Shown here piece after piece: positions 1 to 11,871 of a stretch of DNA of 64,000 bases. Below the pieces are notes generated by a model, which ran no database searches, was not told the origin of the DNA, and saw nothing but the letters and a program-made list of their open reading frames with translations. Positions within the stretch are counted from its first letter, which is position 1, and each line of letters begins with the position of its first letter. The stretch is from Tubulanus polymorphus (taxonomy: Eukaryota > Nemertea > Palaeonemertea > Tubulaniformes > Tubulanidae), in the NCBI RefSeq assembly GCF_964204645.1, contig NC_134031.1, positions 744,001 to 808,000 of the forward strand. Reading direction: 5' to 3'. Both the position numbers and the translations under genes were made by a program.

Positions 1-356
1 TTTGCCAAAGGGCAACTTTCTTTAGCGATTTCCCTTGAAAATCACCTTTATCAACCAGTCACCGGTTAAATGTTGAATGTAGCGAGACGATAGGTGTTCA
101 TTTACATTTGGGAAAATTGAAAAATCACCCATGAAATACTTTGTAAAACCTGGGAATTTTGAATTCATACAACTGTGGCAACCATGATTTATATTTGCAA
201 TTTTCTACTCATTCTACGTATTAAAATACCTAATTCATAACAAGGTTGTATCGAAAAATAGTGTGAGCATGCATAGTAGACTACTTAGATATGGAATATT
301 TCATCAAAAGATTTACATAATCTTTGAGCGATTTATGAATGAAGGAGTATTGAATA

Positions 357-513
357 CAATGGAACCTCGTCACAACAAACTACTGGTGTATAATGATTGA
401 TTGGTTAAACCTTGAATTTCAAATAGTAAAATATTGATAGTTTCATACTGAATAATTAACATATTTTTTAGTCCGCCAGTCAAGAGTTCGTTGTAACAAG
501 GTTCCACTTTGTG
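357..513. mobile_element. Degraded pogo/Tigger-like MITE
   Basis: The left end reads ATGGAACCTCGTCACAACAAAC and the right end carries GTTCGTTGTAACAAGGTTCCA, its imperfect reverse complement. This resembles the better preserved copy at 18233-18408. There is no coding capacity. The pogo/Tigger assignment rests on the remembered end motif CAGTGGAACCTCGTTATAACGAAC and is tentative. Confidence 0.45.
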
Positions 514-1519
514 GACATTACTGGCAAAACCATGACGCTAGAATATGTGTGTTTTTTACGTATCAGTAAATCTTTTCATGAATCACTGTTTTGTGATAGT
601 TGTATAAGGTGCATGCTTTTAGTTTCAATGATTATTGTACATTATAAATGATGAAATAAACTATTATTGTAAATGCGTTTTTATCCAATATCTTTTTTGA
701 AGAGGTTGATGATTTCTAGAAAACTTTACTTGCTAAGACTAGAACAAATTCGCCCAAAACGCCCGTTGCTTGTGGCCATACTGTATAGAAAATCCCACAA
801 TAATGACGAGAAAATAACGTTAAGTCCGAAAATGAAAGGTTGATTCAAAGGTTGATTCAAATGCAGCCCCTTGGGCTTGGCCCTGCTTTGTTTATTTCAT
901 CGTTTTTTCTACCATGAGTTTTCTTCGAATATATAATATTGACTTTTATCACTTGTGATGACTCTTTCTCATATTCGAGAAGTTTGAATTGGTCAGTGTG
1001 GTCGATTTATGAATTTGTAATGGTGAATCATTTTAGTCTGACACTAAACGCGGTATATCGTTCTCATGTTCGAGAATTTTGAATTGGTCACTGGTGGTCA
1101 GTGATGATCAATCTATGAACTTATTAAAGAAATTTGTGGTTTGAATAGAACAGCGATCAGTGATTGGCTGACTTGGCGAACTTGTCACACCCCGCACAAT
1201 TTAAAATGACTTGAAATATTATGGCTGCTGACTACCTTTATCTCCCGATAGCTGTCACCAAAAAAGCAATTCTGTTGTTTCATTAGCAATAAAAAGTGAT
1301 AAAGATCTTAATAGATCTCCAAAAAGTGGATGCATTAAGATCGTAGGTATATCGGCAGGATCCAACTCGAAAGCAATGGAAATATCGTTCTTTATAACGG
1401 CCACATTCGTTCAACGTCATGTTTTTTTCACTAAAAGTGACATTATGAAAGACCTTTACTGTATTTACAAAAGGATGGCGGCAGTTTCAGCCGTGTCCAG
1501 TCATAATTGTAGAATCCTA

Positions 1520-1650
1520 ACATGCTGGTCCTATATAGAGCATAAGCGGCGGCGAATATGTAAACTAACTGGACTGCAGGCTATTCCTAGTGCGGCATGC
1601 CAGTAATAAGTTAGTTCGCCGCTTATGCTTTATAAAGGGGCAGCACTAGA
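1520..1650. mobile_element. Short inverted-repeat element, family of 38438-38863
   Basis: AGAGCATAAGCGGCGGCGAA on the left is mirrored by TTCGCCGCTTATGCTTTATA on the right. The right end continues into AAGGGGCAGCACTAGACGGT, which matches the right end of the larger element at 38438-38863 (AGGGGCAACACTTGACGGT). It is non-coding and probably a MITE remnant. Confidence 0.55.
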
Positions 1651-2995
1651 CGGTTAGGATTTCACCCAGATCGCTATTCTTACTGTGGCACGTGAATAAC
1701 AGAGGTTTACGTTATTTGACTGGTGACGGTAAAAATAATTCTACCCACGAAAGGTTTTCTCCACTCCTTTCTCAGAAAATCCTATTTCTATTTTCATGGT
1801 CATCGTCCTTTAAAAAGCATTCCCTGGATGTCGATTTAAATGACAAATGCCACATGATCTACATCTAGTTCTAGTTTAAGTTTCGTGATGAGCATTGCAA
1901 TGTTTTGACTTAATCCTTAATCAGGGCCCAGTTCCACAGTTGTATTTAAATGTTTAAACTCTGAATCAAATCTTAACTCGGAACTGCGGAACTGTACACA
2001 CTGGCTCACAGTGTTCCATTTATGGTTATAATTTAGAGTCAAATGATCACTCACACATAGATCAGCGCCCTGCACCCTGGTATAACGTGGTCACTGAATC
2101 TCAATGACGACTCCGCATATTTACTTAAGACTGTGAATCGTGTTTGACACAATGAAAACCAATATATACAACAATAACAGTATTAATCTAATGATTGCCA
2201 ATATATAGATTAATATATTATATATCTGTGTGTGAGTACGTGCGTGTCTTAGCACCGGAAACCTCTACTTATAGTTCTTATTATACGCGTGTTCGTGTTA
2301 GAGATTGTCAGACGGATTTGACTGGCGTTTAACTGTTAGTTCACACACATCAATCACTGAGTTCATATCTGTTTGATTAATTCATTTAGCGAATTTAAAG
2401 TGCAAACAAAAATTGGAATCTGTAATATTTCGGGAGTGCATGTTTTCACTGAAAATCAGTGACAAATTTACAAGGAGTTCAAAACTACATCAACCGCGTA
2501 GGATACAAGACTTGAAACTTCAGCCTAGGAGCTTCGATCTGTGATTCGATGATTCGTTTTAATCAACTTTTAATAGCACTGGACCGCGAGTTAATAGGTA
2601 AATACGTGAGTTGACACCTAGTTCAAAATGAACACCGCCTTATGAGGATAGCCGAGGAACTTTTCACCAAACGTTAATCCAAGGATAGCTGTTAATTTTG
2701 TTTCGAAAACAGGCTACCGCGATCTGTGTACAGTACGCGTTCTGGAGCGCATTAGGAATCAGTTCGTATAGGGATAGAGAGAGTGAGAGAGTGAGTGAGT
2801 GAGTGGTGACGGAGAATGATAATCACTTCACACTCGTTATATAGATAGATATATCAATCCCGGGGACGACATAGAAACAGGCGGACGATCTCCCTCGTCT
2901 TACGAATATTCAACTTAACAATGTTTGAATGACGTGGAACGGCGTTTTTGAGATATTCCTCTAAAATGGATTAATTAAAAGTTATAAGATTTTAA

Positions 2996-5900
2996 ATGGA
3001 GAAGTCGGATTATCTACTGCGGCCTTGTTGCTGTTGGATTATAATCAAGTGTTTATTTGTGTTAGTTCTAACGGATTTAAACGTATCGTTTGGGTATCTT
3101 CATCGACCGGGGTAAGACTTATAAACATTTAATACCCGCTACAATGAATATCTTAATCAGTAACGATTTTGGGCTGAATATTTTTAATTTCAAATTTCAT
3201 CCATATTCGCGAAAATTAATCATTGACGAAAAAAGTCGTACGTAAAAATAACTATATATTCCGCGTGAAAAGAGATTTTCTAATTCAAAGTTTGATTTCA
3301 AAATCAAAAGGAACTTAGACGTTCAAAGTTAAATCTTTTTCGAGGATAAACTGCGGATTTTCTTTTCGCCTTGAATCAAAATTACGCACTAATAAATCTT
3401 CGTTGAGCGGATTTCAATCGACTTAATTTCGATCGAACGCCACGAAAACTCATTCAAATTTCCTGTAAATACCCGGATTAGAGTCATCTACCGACAGTGT
3501 CGTCATAGTAACGAGTCGCCCATTATTGGCCAAAAGGCGTACACCTGAAAATGTTGTATTTGACAGATAATTAGGACCTGATGATCTCAGACTCACGGAG
3601 GTCAAAAACCTCTTGATAAAACGCCCAACAATCAAGAAGCCTATACATCTCTGAGATAGATGCTAGTTATAATTAACCTGCCATTCGCAACTTGAAGAAA
3701 CCCTAAAAATGAAATTTTTCCGAGTCAAAATTCGATTAGACGATTCTCGTTTGAGATGTGATTTCCAAGAACTGTAGAATTTCTGTTGTTTCATTTCTTC
3801 CAGTCGACACGTCTGTTCTAATCCTCATGTCCGGATGGAAACAGTTAAAACTACTCAGTCTTATTGTAAACCGGTTTATTCTAGAGCGGTGTTCAGGTGT
3901 CCAAGTGGATTTGGCATGTGTAACACGATGAGGTAAATCCAGTTGAACAGTCGTTACTTCAGTTTAAAAGTAGTCACCAAAATGCTTAGTTTAGACTGGT
4001 CCTAAATTGTTAGTTTGTCTATAGAACCAAAATGAGTTAAGACTGGTCTGAAGTTGTTAGATTGTCTATAGCACCAAATTGATTTTAGACTGGTCTTCTT
4101 ACGTTTGCTTTTTGGATGGCAGCTAAAATAGTTTAAGACTGATTTATAGCTGTTGTCTCAGAAATATGTACCCAAAAAACTATAAATGAAAAATTTGCCT
4201 TCGTTGAGCTACTGTAGAAGAATCATCTTAATTCTTCGTGGAACTTTGCCTAACATCAAAATAATGAAAAAAGAATAGTTTGTGATAATTTTGCGTCATT
4301 TGTAGAGTGATGTACACAGTAGGTTACAGAGAACGGTATAATCTACAACCTGCTACAACGATGACGTATTACTGTTGTCCAGGCTGGTCGCAATATTCCC
4401 CTTCCAGTCAAGACTGTCTTAAACGTAGGTATTTTAGTGTCATTGAATTGAACGTGTTCATCGTTTTTGTTCTCTATTCGCTGGTAATGGTGGCTGATTC
4501 GGGCCACGGTTGACGAAGAAAAAACTAATTTCATTGCGTTTGTTTCCTCGCATTAACATTTGTTTTCTCGCTATAGAATTTGTTGTCAGATTTTTTTGTA
4601 CTCGAAAAAATTCGGCGTGACCCGAATCAGCCAACATATGCTGGTTCGACTCAAAGCATTTACCCTGTTTTTTTCGGAAAGGTCATTCGTAATTCTTTCC
4701 TCCAGCTCACAAATAGTCCTGTAATCATGTAACATCTAAAGAAGATTACACGCGCTCTCTGATCGGTGCAGTTACTGCTGAAACCCGCCTTTCTTCCAAT
4801 CATAGTCTGTATTTATCCTACAGAGAACACCGACACCAGTGTCTACCTACCCGTGGTGCCTCAGACCTTCGTGTGTGCGCTTCATCAATAAATGAAAATA
4901 AAAAATCCCTCGTTGAAAAAATATTATCAAAGTGAAGCTGTTTATGTTAAAGCTGTTTGTGAAACGGGTTGCGGTTTCATTCAGAAGCACGTATACACAT
5001 AAAATCAGGTCAATAACCCGAATAGCCACCTGAATCTTCGAGGACATTATTCATTATTCATTCCAAAATCGTGATTTCTATCAAAAAGTGTATTTTATTC
5101 CAATTATCCATAAAAAAGATATCTTCGATGCAAAGCTATGGGATATCTAAAAAATCGATCCGAAATCAGATGCATATAAACGCATTCTTCGGGGATCGAA
5201 CCTGCGGCCCGAGCAGATCATTTCGAGCCGAACGCGTGAACCACCAGACTACAGAACCGCGTGGTTGTGAAAGCTTGTGGTGACCAATATTACCTATTGT
5301 GACAGGTTCGGTGAATTCCTCGAATGCAATTTAATCTGAATATTTTCATTATTTTGTAGCTATTTGTGAAAGAGGCTGCAGGAAGGGTCGGTGTAAAGCT
5401 CCTAATGTATGTTCCTGTCGACAAGGCTGGCAGGGTAATAACTGCCAACAAGGTAACTACATCCATTATATATACTTGAAATATCGAAATGTTGTGCAAT
5501 TGTTACATTAAACCTAGGAAGACAGTTCAATCGAGGACAAAATGCTTAATAGGGACTTATCAGCTAATATACAAGCAATACTGTACTAACAGTGGGTCAT
5601 ATTCATAGACCTATCACGGTGATTGGATAAGTATATATTGTGAAGTGCCTCGGTGAAGTACCCAGTCCTGATAGACTGTCAAATGCTCGTGATAATAACC
5701 TCAAGTGTGGCCTCAAGTAATCGCTTGGACACGTCACGTAGGTTTTTGGATTTGGTCGAACACAATTATCGTAGTTTAAGAAAGTTGAGCGCGCTGGTTT
5801 AAAAGCTTTGAGAACATGGTATTCATCATTGTTAGTATGAATATTTCTACTGATTATAATTTTAGAATCAACGTCACATACATTTCGTAAATCTTTCGCT

Positions 5901-8444
5901 AATTTAAATTGTAGTTTACATAATAAATCAATATATAAAACTCTAGAAACATTTCGTTTTGAACGTGGCTATCCCTGGTGCAGACACGATATCTATTTCA
6001 TCTTCGGGGAAAGCCTCCACTTGTTATTCGATCTATAAAAACTCGATCTGTGCGTATAACATACATTCCTTGTTATATAATTAAGCGCTGATTTGATAAG
6101 TAATTTGCCTGCTGTAATTAATCAGTATATTTCTGTTATAATTACATGAGATCGTGTGATATATTTATTAGCCGTTCAGAAGTGACTAAAAATAAGCCGT
6201 ATGTACCGGTTATTCTATAAATGTGTGTTCAGTCAATCTGTACCTTTCAGTGCGAGTCATTCCGAACTAACAATAAAAATGATTCGTATTAACTAGAGAT
6301 TCACCAGGTCCACGCGGTTTGAATGTTTCTCGAGTTGTCAGAATCCACCGAAGATCGAACCGGTGGAAATATGATAAACTCCAATCGCAAATTATTTTAG
6401 AAAAGAGAAAAATCAACCCTACATGACTAAATTACCCTCTTAAAATGACGGTTAGCAACCTCTAAAATGGTTTATTCATAAAGTTTGTATGTCTATAAAC
6501 GATGGAAGGGGTGAGAATAACTTGATGGTTAACTTAGTGGCATCGTAGATGCGACTGAATTACAAGATCACCTTCTACCAAAGTACGTATCAAAAATCAC
6601 CGATAGAAATGCAGATTTTCCGTTGTGATTACAGATGTGGATGAATGTAGTGAGGAAAATGGAAACAAATTGTGCCATCAGAAATGTATGAATACAATCG
6701 GTAGTTTCCGGTGTGGCTGTTTTCCGGGTTTCACTTTGGATACCGACAAAAATCGCTGCACATGTAAGTGATTGGTTAAACTTGATAAATAAAATAGAAT
6801 CCTTCTTGGGGTGCCAGTCAACCCTACAGTGTTGTCTCCTCCTCAGCCAGGGTAAAGCTAAGTCTTCTTTTACTAGAATTTATATGAAAAACTCTTTTAT
6901 TTCCTTCTCATCTCGGTGAAATATAGAGAACAGTCCCAGTCGTATCGAGTATCTGACGAGAAATCTATAATGTGCTTCTTGTGTGGATAAGCATCAACAT
7001 TTACTAAACTCTTGAATTGAATTAAGTTTTTGTTGTGAAATCGATCTTACAAATAAAACATCTTTGTTTGAATGTAGTTTAAGCTATTTCAATCACAGAA
7101 ACAGATACGATTACAGTTTATTATTTGATGCTGGTTTTATTTATTTACTTACAAATATCTTCGTTTGAAAGCCGTTCACACGATCTGTATTAATGATAGA
7201 ATCAATGCTTTATTTCTATGATGTAAGTTTTATGTTACAGTCTGTTTACAATGTACAACTGAATACAAACATCTTGTGAAGAATCAAAGTTTACTTTACG
7301 ATAAACTCGATCACCTTCAACGAGAAAAGGTTAGCTATGAATGCAGTAGAACAGATAAACAACCGCAATCGGAAAATAACAGCGAATTTGGTTGTTTACA
7401 TTTCGAGCAGAATTGACAATTCTCTAGTCATCTTCACAGTAATAAGTTGAATTTACTTGAATACTCTGAAGATGAGCAGAAGTTTTAAAAATGGCTGTGA
7501 TAGAATTAAGTTGAAATGTTATTACTCGAAACGACAGAACTATATGCAAGCTGTATCTTCTGATTGTGAGTTTTCGACTCTGCTACCAGCCTCAGATGCG
7601 GATCCGAGAGGAGGGTTCACTCCTCCTAGAATTGTTGAGTTGCCCTGAAACTTTACGAGCAAATGAGGAATGTTAAAGCTGATACCTAAAAACAGCTTGT
7701 TTTCTGTGTTGAATTATAACGTTCTCCGATGAGCTTTCTTTGGGGATGGTGTTTTGATTATACGATGTGCCCTGTCTTGGGGGTGCTCCCCCTCCCTGAA
7801 TCAGGCCCTAGATCCACCGCCACTGAGCTTGCTATTACTAGAATGTAGACACTATCGATATTCCAAAATGTTGTGTCACATTTCACGATTCGTTGAATCA
7901 ATTGATTTCAGATCGATCTTCAACGGAATTTGACGCGGAAAATTCGAGGCTACGATATTCAAATGAAAACGACCTTTAACCGAGTTCAAAATATATTCAA
8001 CCAAACTCTACGGGATAATGTTGCTCGAATTAACCGCACTTTGCAAGAAAAAATACAGAATCTAAAGACGAAAATCAAACGGTTCGAGCGGCCGCCAGGC
8101 GACCTTGACATTCACCCCGAATCGAACGGTTTGAATAACGCGATTCTGGATAATCTTCAGAGGACCCCTGGCGGCAGGAATGTAAACGATGCACCAAAAC
8201 CGGACCCGTATCTGTTGGATTTGATCAAATCTCTAACTGTGAGAATATCAGCGCTGGAAGAGCGGTTAGAAACCTGTGAGTTTAACAATTTAATATTCTT
8301 TCATTTTTCTGGAACTCCAAATCCCAGGTTTTTTTTAATGTTATGTTTCTATTTTCTGATTTAGGTAAATGTGATCATCCATTAAAGAGACGAGTTTTGG
8401 GAGACGAAGATATACTGAAACACCGTGGTGATATTCTACCGTAA
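2996..8444 (+). CDS. EGFL7: EGFL7/EGFL8-like secreted EMI and EGF-domain protein, 8 exons
   Basis: Exons: 2996-3111, 3804-3932, 4306-4424, 5360-5452, 6635-6763, 7241-7329, 7912-8275, 8365-8444. All junctions are GT-AG and in phase, giving 372 residues (human EGFL7 is 273). Residues 1-38 hold a hydrophobic signal sequence (WIIIKCLFVLVL) and end in HRPG, like the YRPG before the EMI domain of vertebrate EGFL7. The EMI domain spans about 42-120 and ends YYCCPGW. An EGF module (CERGCRKGRC, about 122-151) and a calcium-binding EGF starting DVDECSEENG (about 152-194) follow. The C-terminal half has charged heptad-like coiled coil and an extra segment that accounts for the added length. The family is a secreted matrix protein that affects vessel and Notch signalling in vertebrates; the role here is unknown. 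The start is the only ATG that opens a signal peptide in phase with exon 2. EGFL8 is an equally fair name. Confidence 0.88.
3985..4115. repeat. Dispersed GACTGGTCT...TTGTTAGATTGTCTATAG repeat in EGFL7 intron
   Basis: Three diverged copies of a roughly 60-bp motif (TAGACTGGTC, TTGTTAG, TTGTCTATAG, ACCAAAATGAG) lie between EMI exons 2 and 3. The same words occur at 8500-8620, 14440-14640, 41838-41977 and 49725-49947. They are the interior of a MITE family whose ends read GGGCCAGTTCCATAG. Confidence 0.6.
5190..5267 (-). mobile_element. tRNA-derived SINE head (fragment)
   Basis: Read on the minus strand, TCTGGTGGTTCACGC resembles a pol III A box, and GCAGGTTCGATCCCC, about 35 bases on, matches the B-box consensus GGTTCGANNCC. 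It does not fold as a clean tRNA, so a SINE remnant is more likely than a tRNA gene. It lies in the third intron of the EGFL7-like gene. A similar head is at 22553-22625. Confidence 0.5.
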
Positions 8445-10273
8445 TACGAGTTGTAGGTGGCGCCACATGTACTTGTGTAATCACAGGGGCCGGCCGGTTG
8501 AACAGTCATGGCTTAGACTTAAGACCAGTCTAAGACCATCTTAGTTCCACAGCCGATGTAACAACTTAAGACCAGCCTTAAGATTTAAGTTCCGAAGTCA
8601 CGACTCCTGAACCTAGTTCAATGTTATTCTAGTGTTAATTTCAACACTAGTCGCGTCGCAATCCAACCCGCGTCATCTGCAGAACCGATGGATTTAGAAC
8701 TCGGATTCAGGATGAGACAGTTTTAGTCTCCACCAGTAACACATGATCCAACTATAGTTTCTTCTCGCTTGAATCTGCTGCCATGTTTACTGAATTAATC
8801 TGTGGAAAAATAGTGAATGATGTGAAACCGATTTCTAAAATGTATGATTCGTTTTGTTTCGGGCATCGACTTTTGAAAATGATTGACAGAATTAAATCAT
8901 AAGATTATTTCTAAGTTGTTAGATTGTCTGCATTAGTTTATAGAGAGACTGGTCAGAATGTAAGCCTTGATCGTTTAACGGCGAGGCCTGGATAGTGAAA
9001 TGTATCAATTACCGGTGCAGCCATTTTTAACACAAGTCTAAAAACGCTTCCCTGGGAATTCTTTTTATCTATGTACGTTCACAGCCTGGCGACACACATT
9101 ATCACCATTTATCATTCAGGATTTAACTTGATAAATATTTTTGATACATAAAATTGAATACGAAATTTAGATACAAAATACTTTTAGCTTTGAACATATC
9201 ATCGATGTGTTCTATAAGCTTACACGTATCTGATTACCTATAATGTAACCTAGTTTAAATGATAGGTACTTGAAACCCTTCACACGTGCAGTTAATTTGA
9301 ATAAGCCAATGAGATGCATTAATGCAAATGAAACAGTTTTATTGACCACCATATTGTCCCGCGTAACATATAATCTATACTGAATACATACTTTTCCCTT
9401 GAAAACCCTTAAAAATAGAATACGAAATCATATATTTCCAATGTAGAGAGAATCCCACAATTATAACGAAAAAGTCCGAAAATGAAACTTCGAGATAGTA
9501 GTTTATTTCAACGTTTCGACTATATCCTAATAGTCATCTTCAGGAATAATGAGATACTACAAAAATTATGAGATATATATACAATCCAGAGACAAAGAGA
9601 CTAATTCAAGTAATCAGAGATGATACAAACTAAAGGAACTAAACTTTCCTTTAGTTTGTATCATTGAGATAAGGTCGATGATACAATCCGTGATAGTCTC
9701 CAGTTGTAATTCTCCTACATACCGGTTATCTAAATTTCTCACGAAACAGTTATCTCCTTTGCTCGGTTCGTTCTCTCCGTCGCACTTCGGACATTTTCGG
9801 ACTTTTTCGTTATAATTGTGGGATTCTCTCTACATCGCGTCAACACGGAAATAGTGTTCTATCAATCGTGATCATATATTTCCAAATACCGAAACAAGGG
9901 TCTCATAACATGTATCCCAGCACCGGCAGTATCGAGCACAGGCGGCTCGTCATAAAGCTTGAAATCCAAAATTAAAACTTTCAGAAAGTATCCCGATAAC
10001 TTATTATTCTTTGATTTTAGATTCCCCGCCAACTGTGTCAAGCACGTGTGATACTGAGTTAGTTTAAATCAATATACATTCAACTACCCGTTATACCACT
10101 GCCCCCCCCCCCCCTTGATAAACCACCACGCCTCATGTCCCCATATTTTTCTGATTCATAAATATCTGTATTTTCCCTCGAAACTAGTCAAAATCCCCAG
10201 CCATACCACCATACCCTCAATACCAGCTAAATCATAAATCACCGATTTGGCTGGTAGTGTGCAGACGTTGACT
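8445..10273. other. Intergenic, 3' of the EGFL7-like gene
   Basis: No coding exon is supported. It contains a MITE copy at about 8500-8620 (TTAAGACCAGTCTAAGACCA, AGTTCCACAGCC), the 395-bp inverted-repeat element at 9441-9835, and a C-homopolymer near 10102-10115. The EGFL7-like 3' UTR must end here, but I see no unambiguous AATAAA close downstream. Confidence 0.5.
9428..9884 (-). mobile_element. Inverted-repeat element with 15-bp target duplication and hammerhead-like core
   Basis: The 44-bp ends at 9441-9484 and 9792-9835 are nearly perfect inverted repeats (ATGTAGAGAGAATCCCACAA on the left). The 15-bp word ATCATATATTTCCAA occurs at 9428-9442 and again at 9870-9884, which looks like a long target-site duplication bracketing about 427 bp. 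On the minus strand, 9511-9543 reads CTGAAGA, a helix GACTAT/ATAGTC, then GAAAC, close to a hammerhead ribozyme core. An inner hairpin (CAAACTAAAGG / CCTTTAGTTTG) lies at about 9625-9665. Long duplications plus hammerhead motifs are known for Penelope-like elements, so a non-autonomous derivative is my best guess. A partial copy of the left end is near 785-840. Confidence 0.55.
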
Positions 10274-10803
10274 TTATCTCCGTGTCGCACACACAGCTAA
10301 CATCCATCCTTTATCCAAGTCGTAATTATCATCATACACGGCCTTCTCCTTCGTACATTTCTCCACAGTGATACCGGGCATGTTTGTCGACAGAATGTGA
10401 CGTACGGCTTCGAATCGATCTTTCGCTTCTTGCCACGAACAATCGAACATACGAAAAGTGAGGACGCGATAAACCGTGTTGATCGAGTCGTCTTACGACC
10501 TGTTTTCTTCAGCACGGAACGCGCCAGACGCCCGAGTTTCCGATCCGTTTCGATGCCATCAAACACGGTCGCCGATTCTCCTCGTAGAGTGTAATGAAAC
10601 TCGTAATACTGACCACTAGTTAAACGCTCGTTTTTATTCGTGTGAAATGGTTCTTCGATTTTTCTGCGTACCGGGTATAAACCGCAGGCTGTGGCATCGT
10701 CTGCGAATTTGTTCGCCAGTTCCAGCGGGTTTTTCGTGCACACCAATGCGCACAGTAGCTGGTATTGCCTTTCAACGTCCGGCGGAAGTTCTACCAGAAT
10801 CAT
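10274..10803 (-). pseudogene. Unrecognised gene with one apparent frameshift
   Basis: The 5' part starts at an ATG (10803-10801) and reads well to about 10490 with normal composition (begins MILVELPPDVERQYQLLCAL). Past that, the same frame turns Arg/Lys-rich and odd. The -1 frame opens at 10492 right after a TAA (10495-10493) and reads 72 plausible residues (includes YRVLTFRMFDCSWQEAKDRF) to a TAA at 10276-10274. Joining the two halves would need one base change near 10490. I do not recognise the family. Options are a pseudogene, an assembly or sequencing error in an intact intronless gene of about 177 codons, or, less likely, recoding. I see no classic slippery heptamer in the small overlap. 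Confidence 0.55.
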
Positions 10804-10874
10804 TTTACAAACATAATTGTCGTTTATCTCGGGAATTACTTAATTAAACAGTGAATAAACTAAGTTATAACTAG

Positions 10875-11175
10875 TTAATGCAGGACCCGGTTCCACAGTT
10901 CAGTACCCAGTTCCACAGGTCAGTACCCTTTTCTACTGATACAGGACCCGGTTCCACGTTCAGCGGCTCGGATCCACAGTTCAGTACCCGGTTCCACAGT
11001 TCAGTACCCAGTTCCACAGGTCAGTACCCGGTTGTACTGACACAGGACCCGGTTCCACGTTCAGCGGCTCGGATCCACAGTTCAGTACCCGGTTCCACAG
11101 TTCAGTACGCAGTTCCACAGGTCAGTACCCGGTTCTACTGACACAGGACCCGGTTCCACGTTCAGCGGCTCGGAT
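10875..11175 (+). repeat. Higher-order minisatellite, about 101-bp period
   Basis: The phrase GGACCCGGTTCCACGTTCAG begins at 10944, 11045 and 11146, giving a 101-bp period. Each unit contains several smaller copies of CAGTACCCGGTTCCACAG. The short unit shares GGTTCCACAG with the ends of the dispersed MITEs. Open frames across it are low-complexity artefacts. Confidence 0.8.
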
Positions 11176-11501
11176 CCACACTCGTAAAGTTTGAATCTAG
11201 AGTTATAATTAGTTCATATTCCAATCCTTTGATCCTAAATTCAAATTCTGAGTAAGAAATAGCTGTTTTACTGGATCCAGAGTTTCTGGAATGTGTTCCC
11301 TGATGAACGTCTCATCGCACGGCAGAGGGAGGATCCAGTGCCCGCCAGGTCGCTAGACACGGAGGATTATCTGAATTTAAGCTCAGAAGCATTTAATCTC
11401 ATGATTTGGGTAATGAAGTCTCGGGGGCCACACACATTTCATCGAAAAAAAACATCGGAATCGTACACGTCGACTCCGCTAGACGGAAAAGTTATTAAAG
11501 T

Positions 11502-11830
11502 TTAAACGCATTTAATGTGACCGACGCCCACATCGTAGCCCATGGCGTCGTTAGATTCTTTGATTCTGACTTGCCGGGGCACCGTGTGCGGGCCGAGAGG
11601 ATTGAAACGTCCGATCGACGGATTCGTCGGCGGTCGCCACACCGGAAACGGACAACAAGAGACCTGCCGTCGTCCGATTCCGGTTGACGTGATATAGAGT
11701 AAACCCAAGATGGCTATGATGGAGATTGGCGTTTTAGAGCAGGATATTTTCAGCCAGAAATACAGAGCTCTGTTTTCTGGTACGATTCTGTTTTCCTGAC
11801 CAATAGCTAGTGTGAAGTATAGAGACTAGT
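11502..11830 (-). CDS. Possible terminal coding exon of an unrecognised gene
   Basis: An open frame with ordinary amino-acid composition runs from about 11830 to a TAA at 11502. It includes a hydrophobic stretch (PISIIAILGLLYIT) followed by CCPFPVWRPP and ends VGHIKCV. There is no in-frame ATG, so it would need an upstream exon; AG at about 11803 (TATTGGTCAG) could be its acceptor. It lies head-to-head with Roquin, and its 5' end approaches the likely Roquin 5' UTR exon. It has no recognised domain and could be a chance frame. Confidence 0.28.
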
Positions 11831-11871
11831 CTCGGACGGCTGGACGGTGATTATTGGATTATTAGTAACTG

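Larger units (their letters stand above)
1..2995. other. Intergenic region upstream of the EGFL7-like gene
   Basis: No convincing coding exon is visible. The longest open frame (1376-1606) overlaps an inverted-repeat element and looks like chance. An AATAAA hexamer near 656 follows AT-rich sequence that could be the 3' UTR of a gene to the left, but nothing confirms it. Two mobile-element remnants (about 357-513 and 1520-1650) and a GAGT-rich simple repeat near 2775-2815 lie here. The last few hundred bases should hold the EGFL7-like promoter and 5' UTR, but I see no clear core element. Confidence 0.5.

Noticed and set aside
10274-10803. Programmed ribosomal frameshift
   Set aside because: No X-XXY-YYZ heptamer in the short overlap between the frames; mutation or sequence error is simpler.
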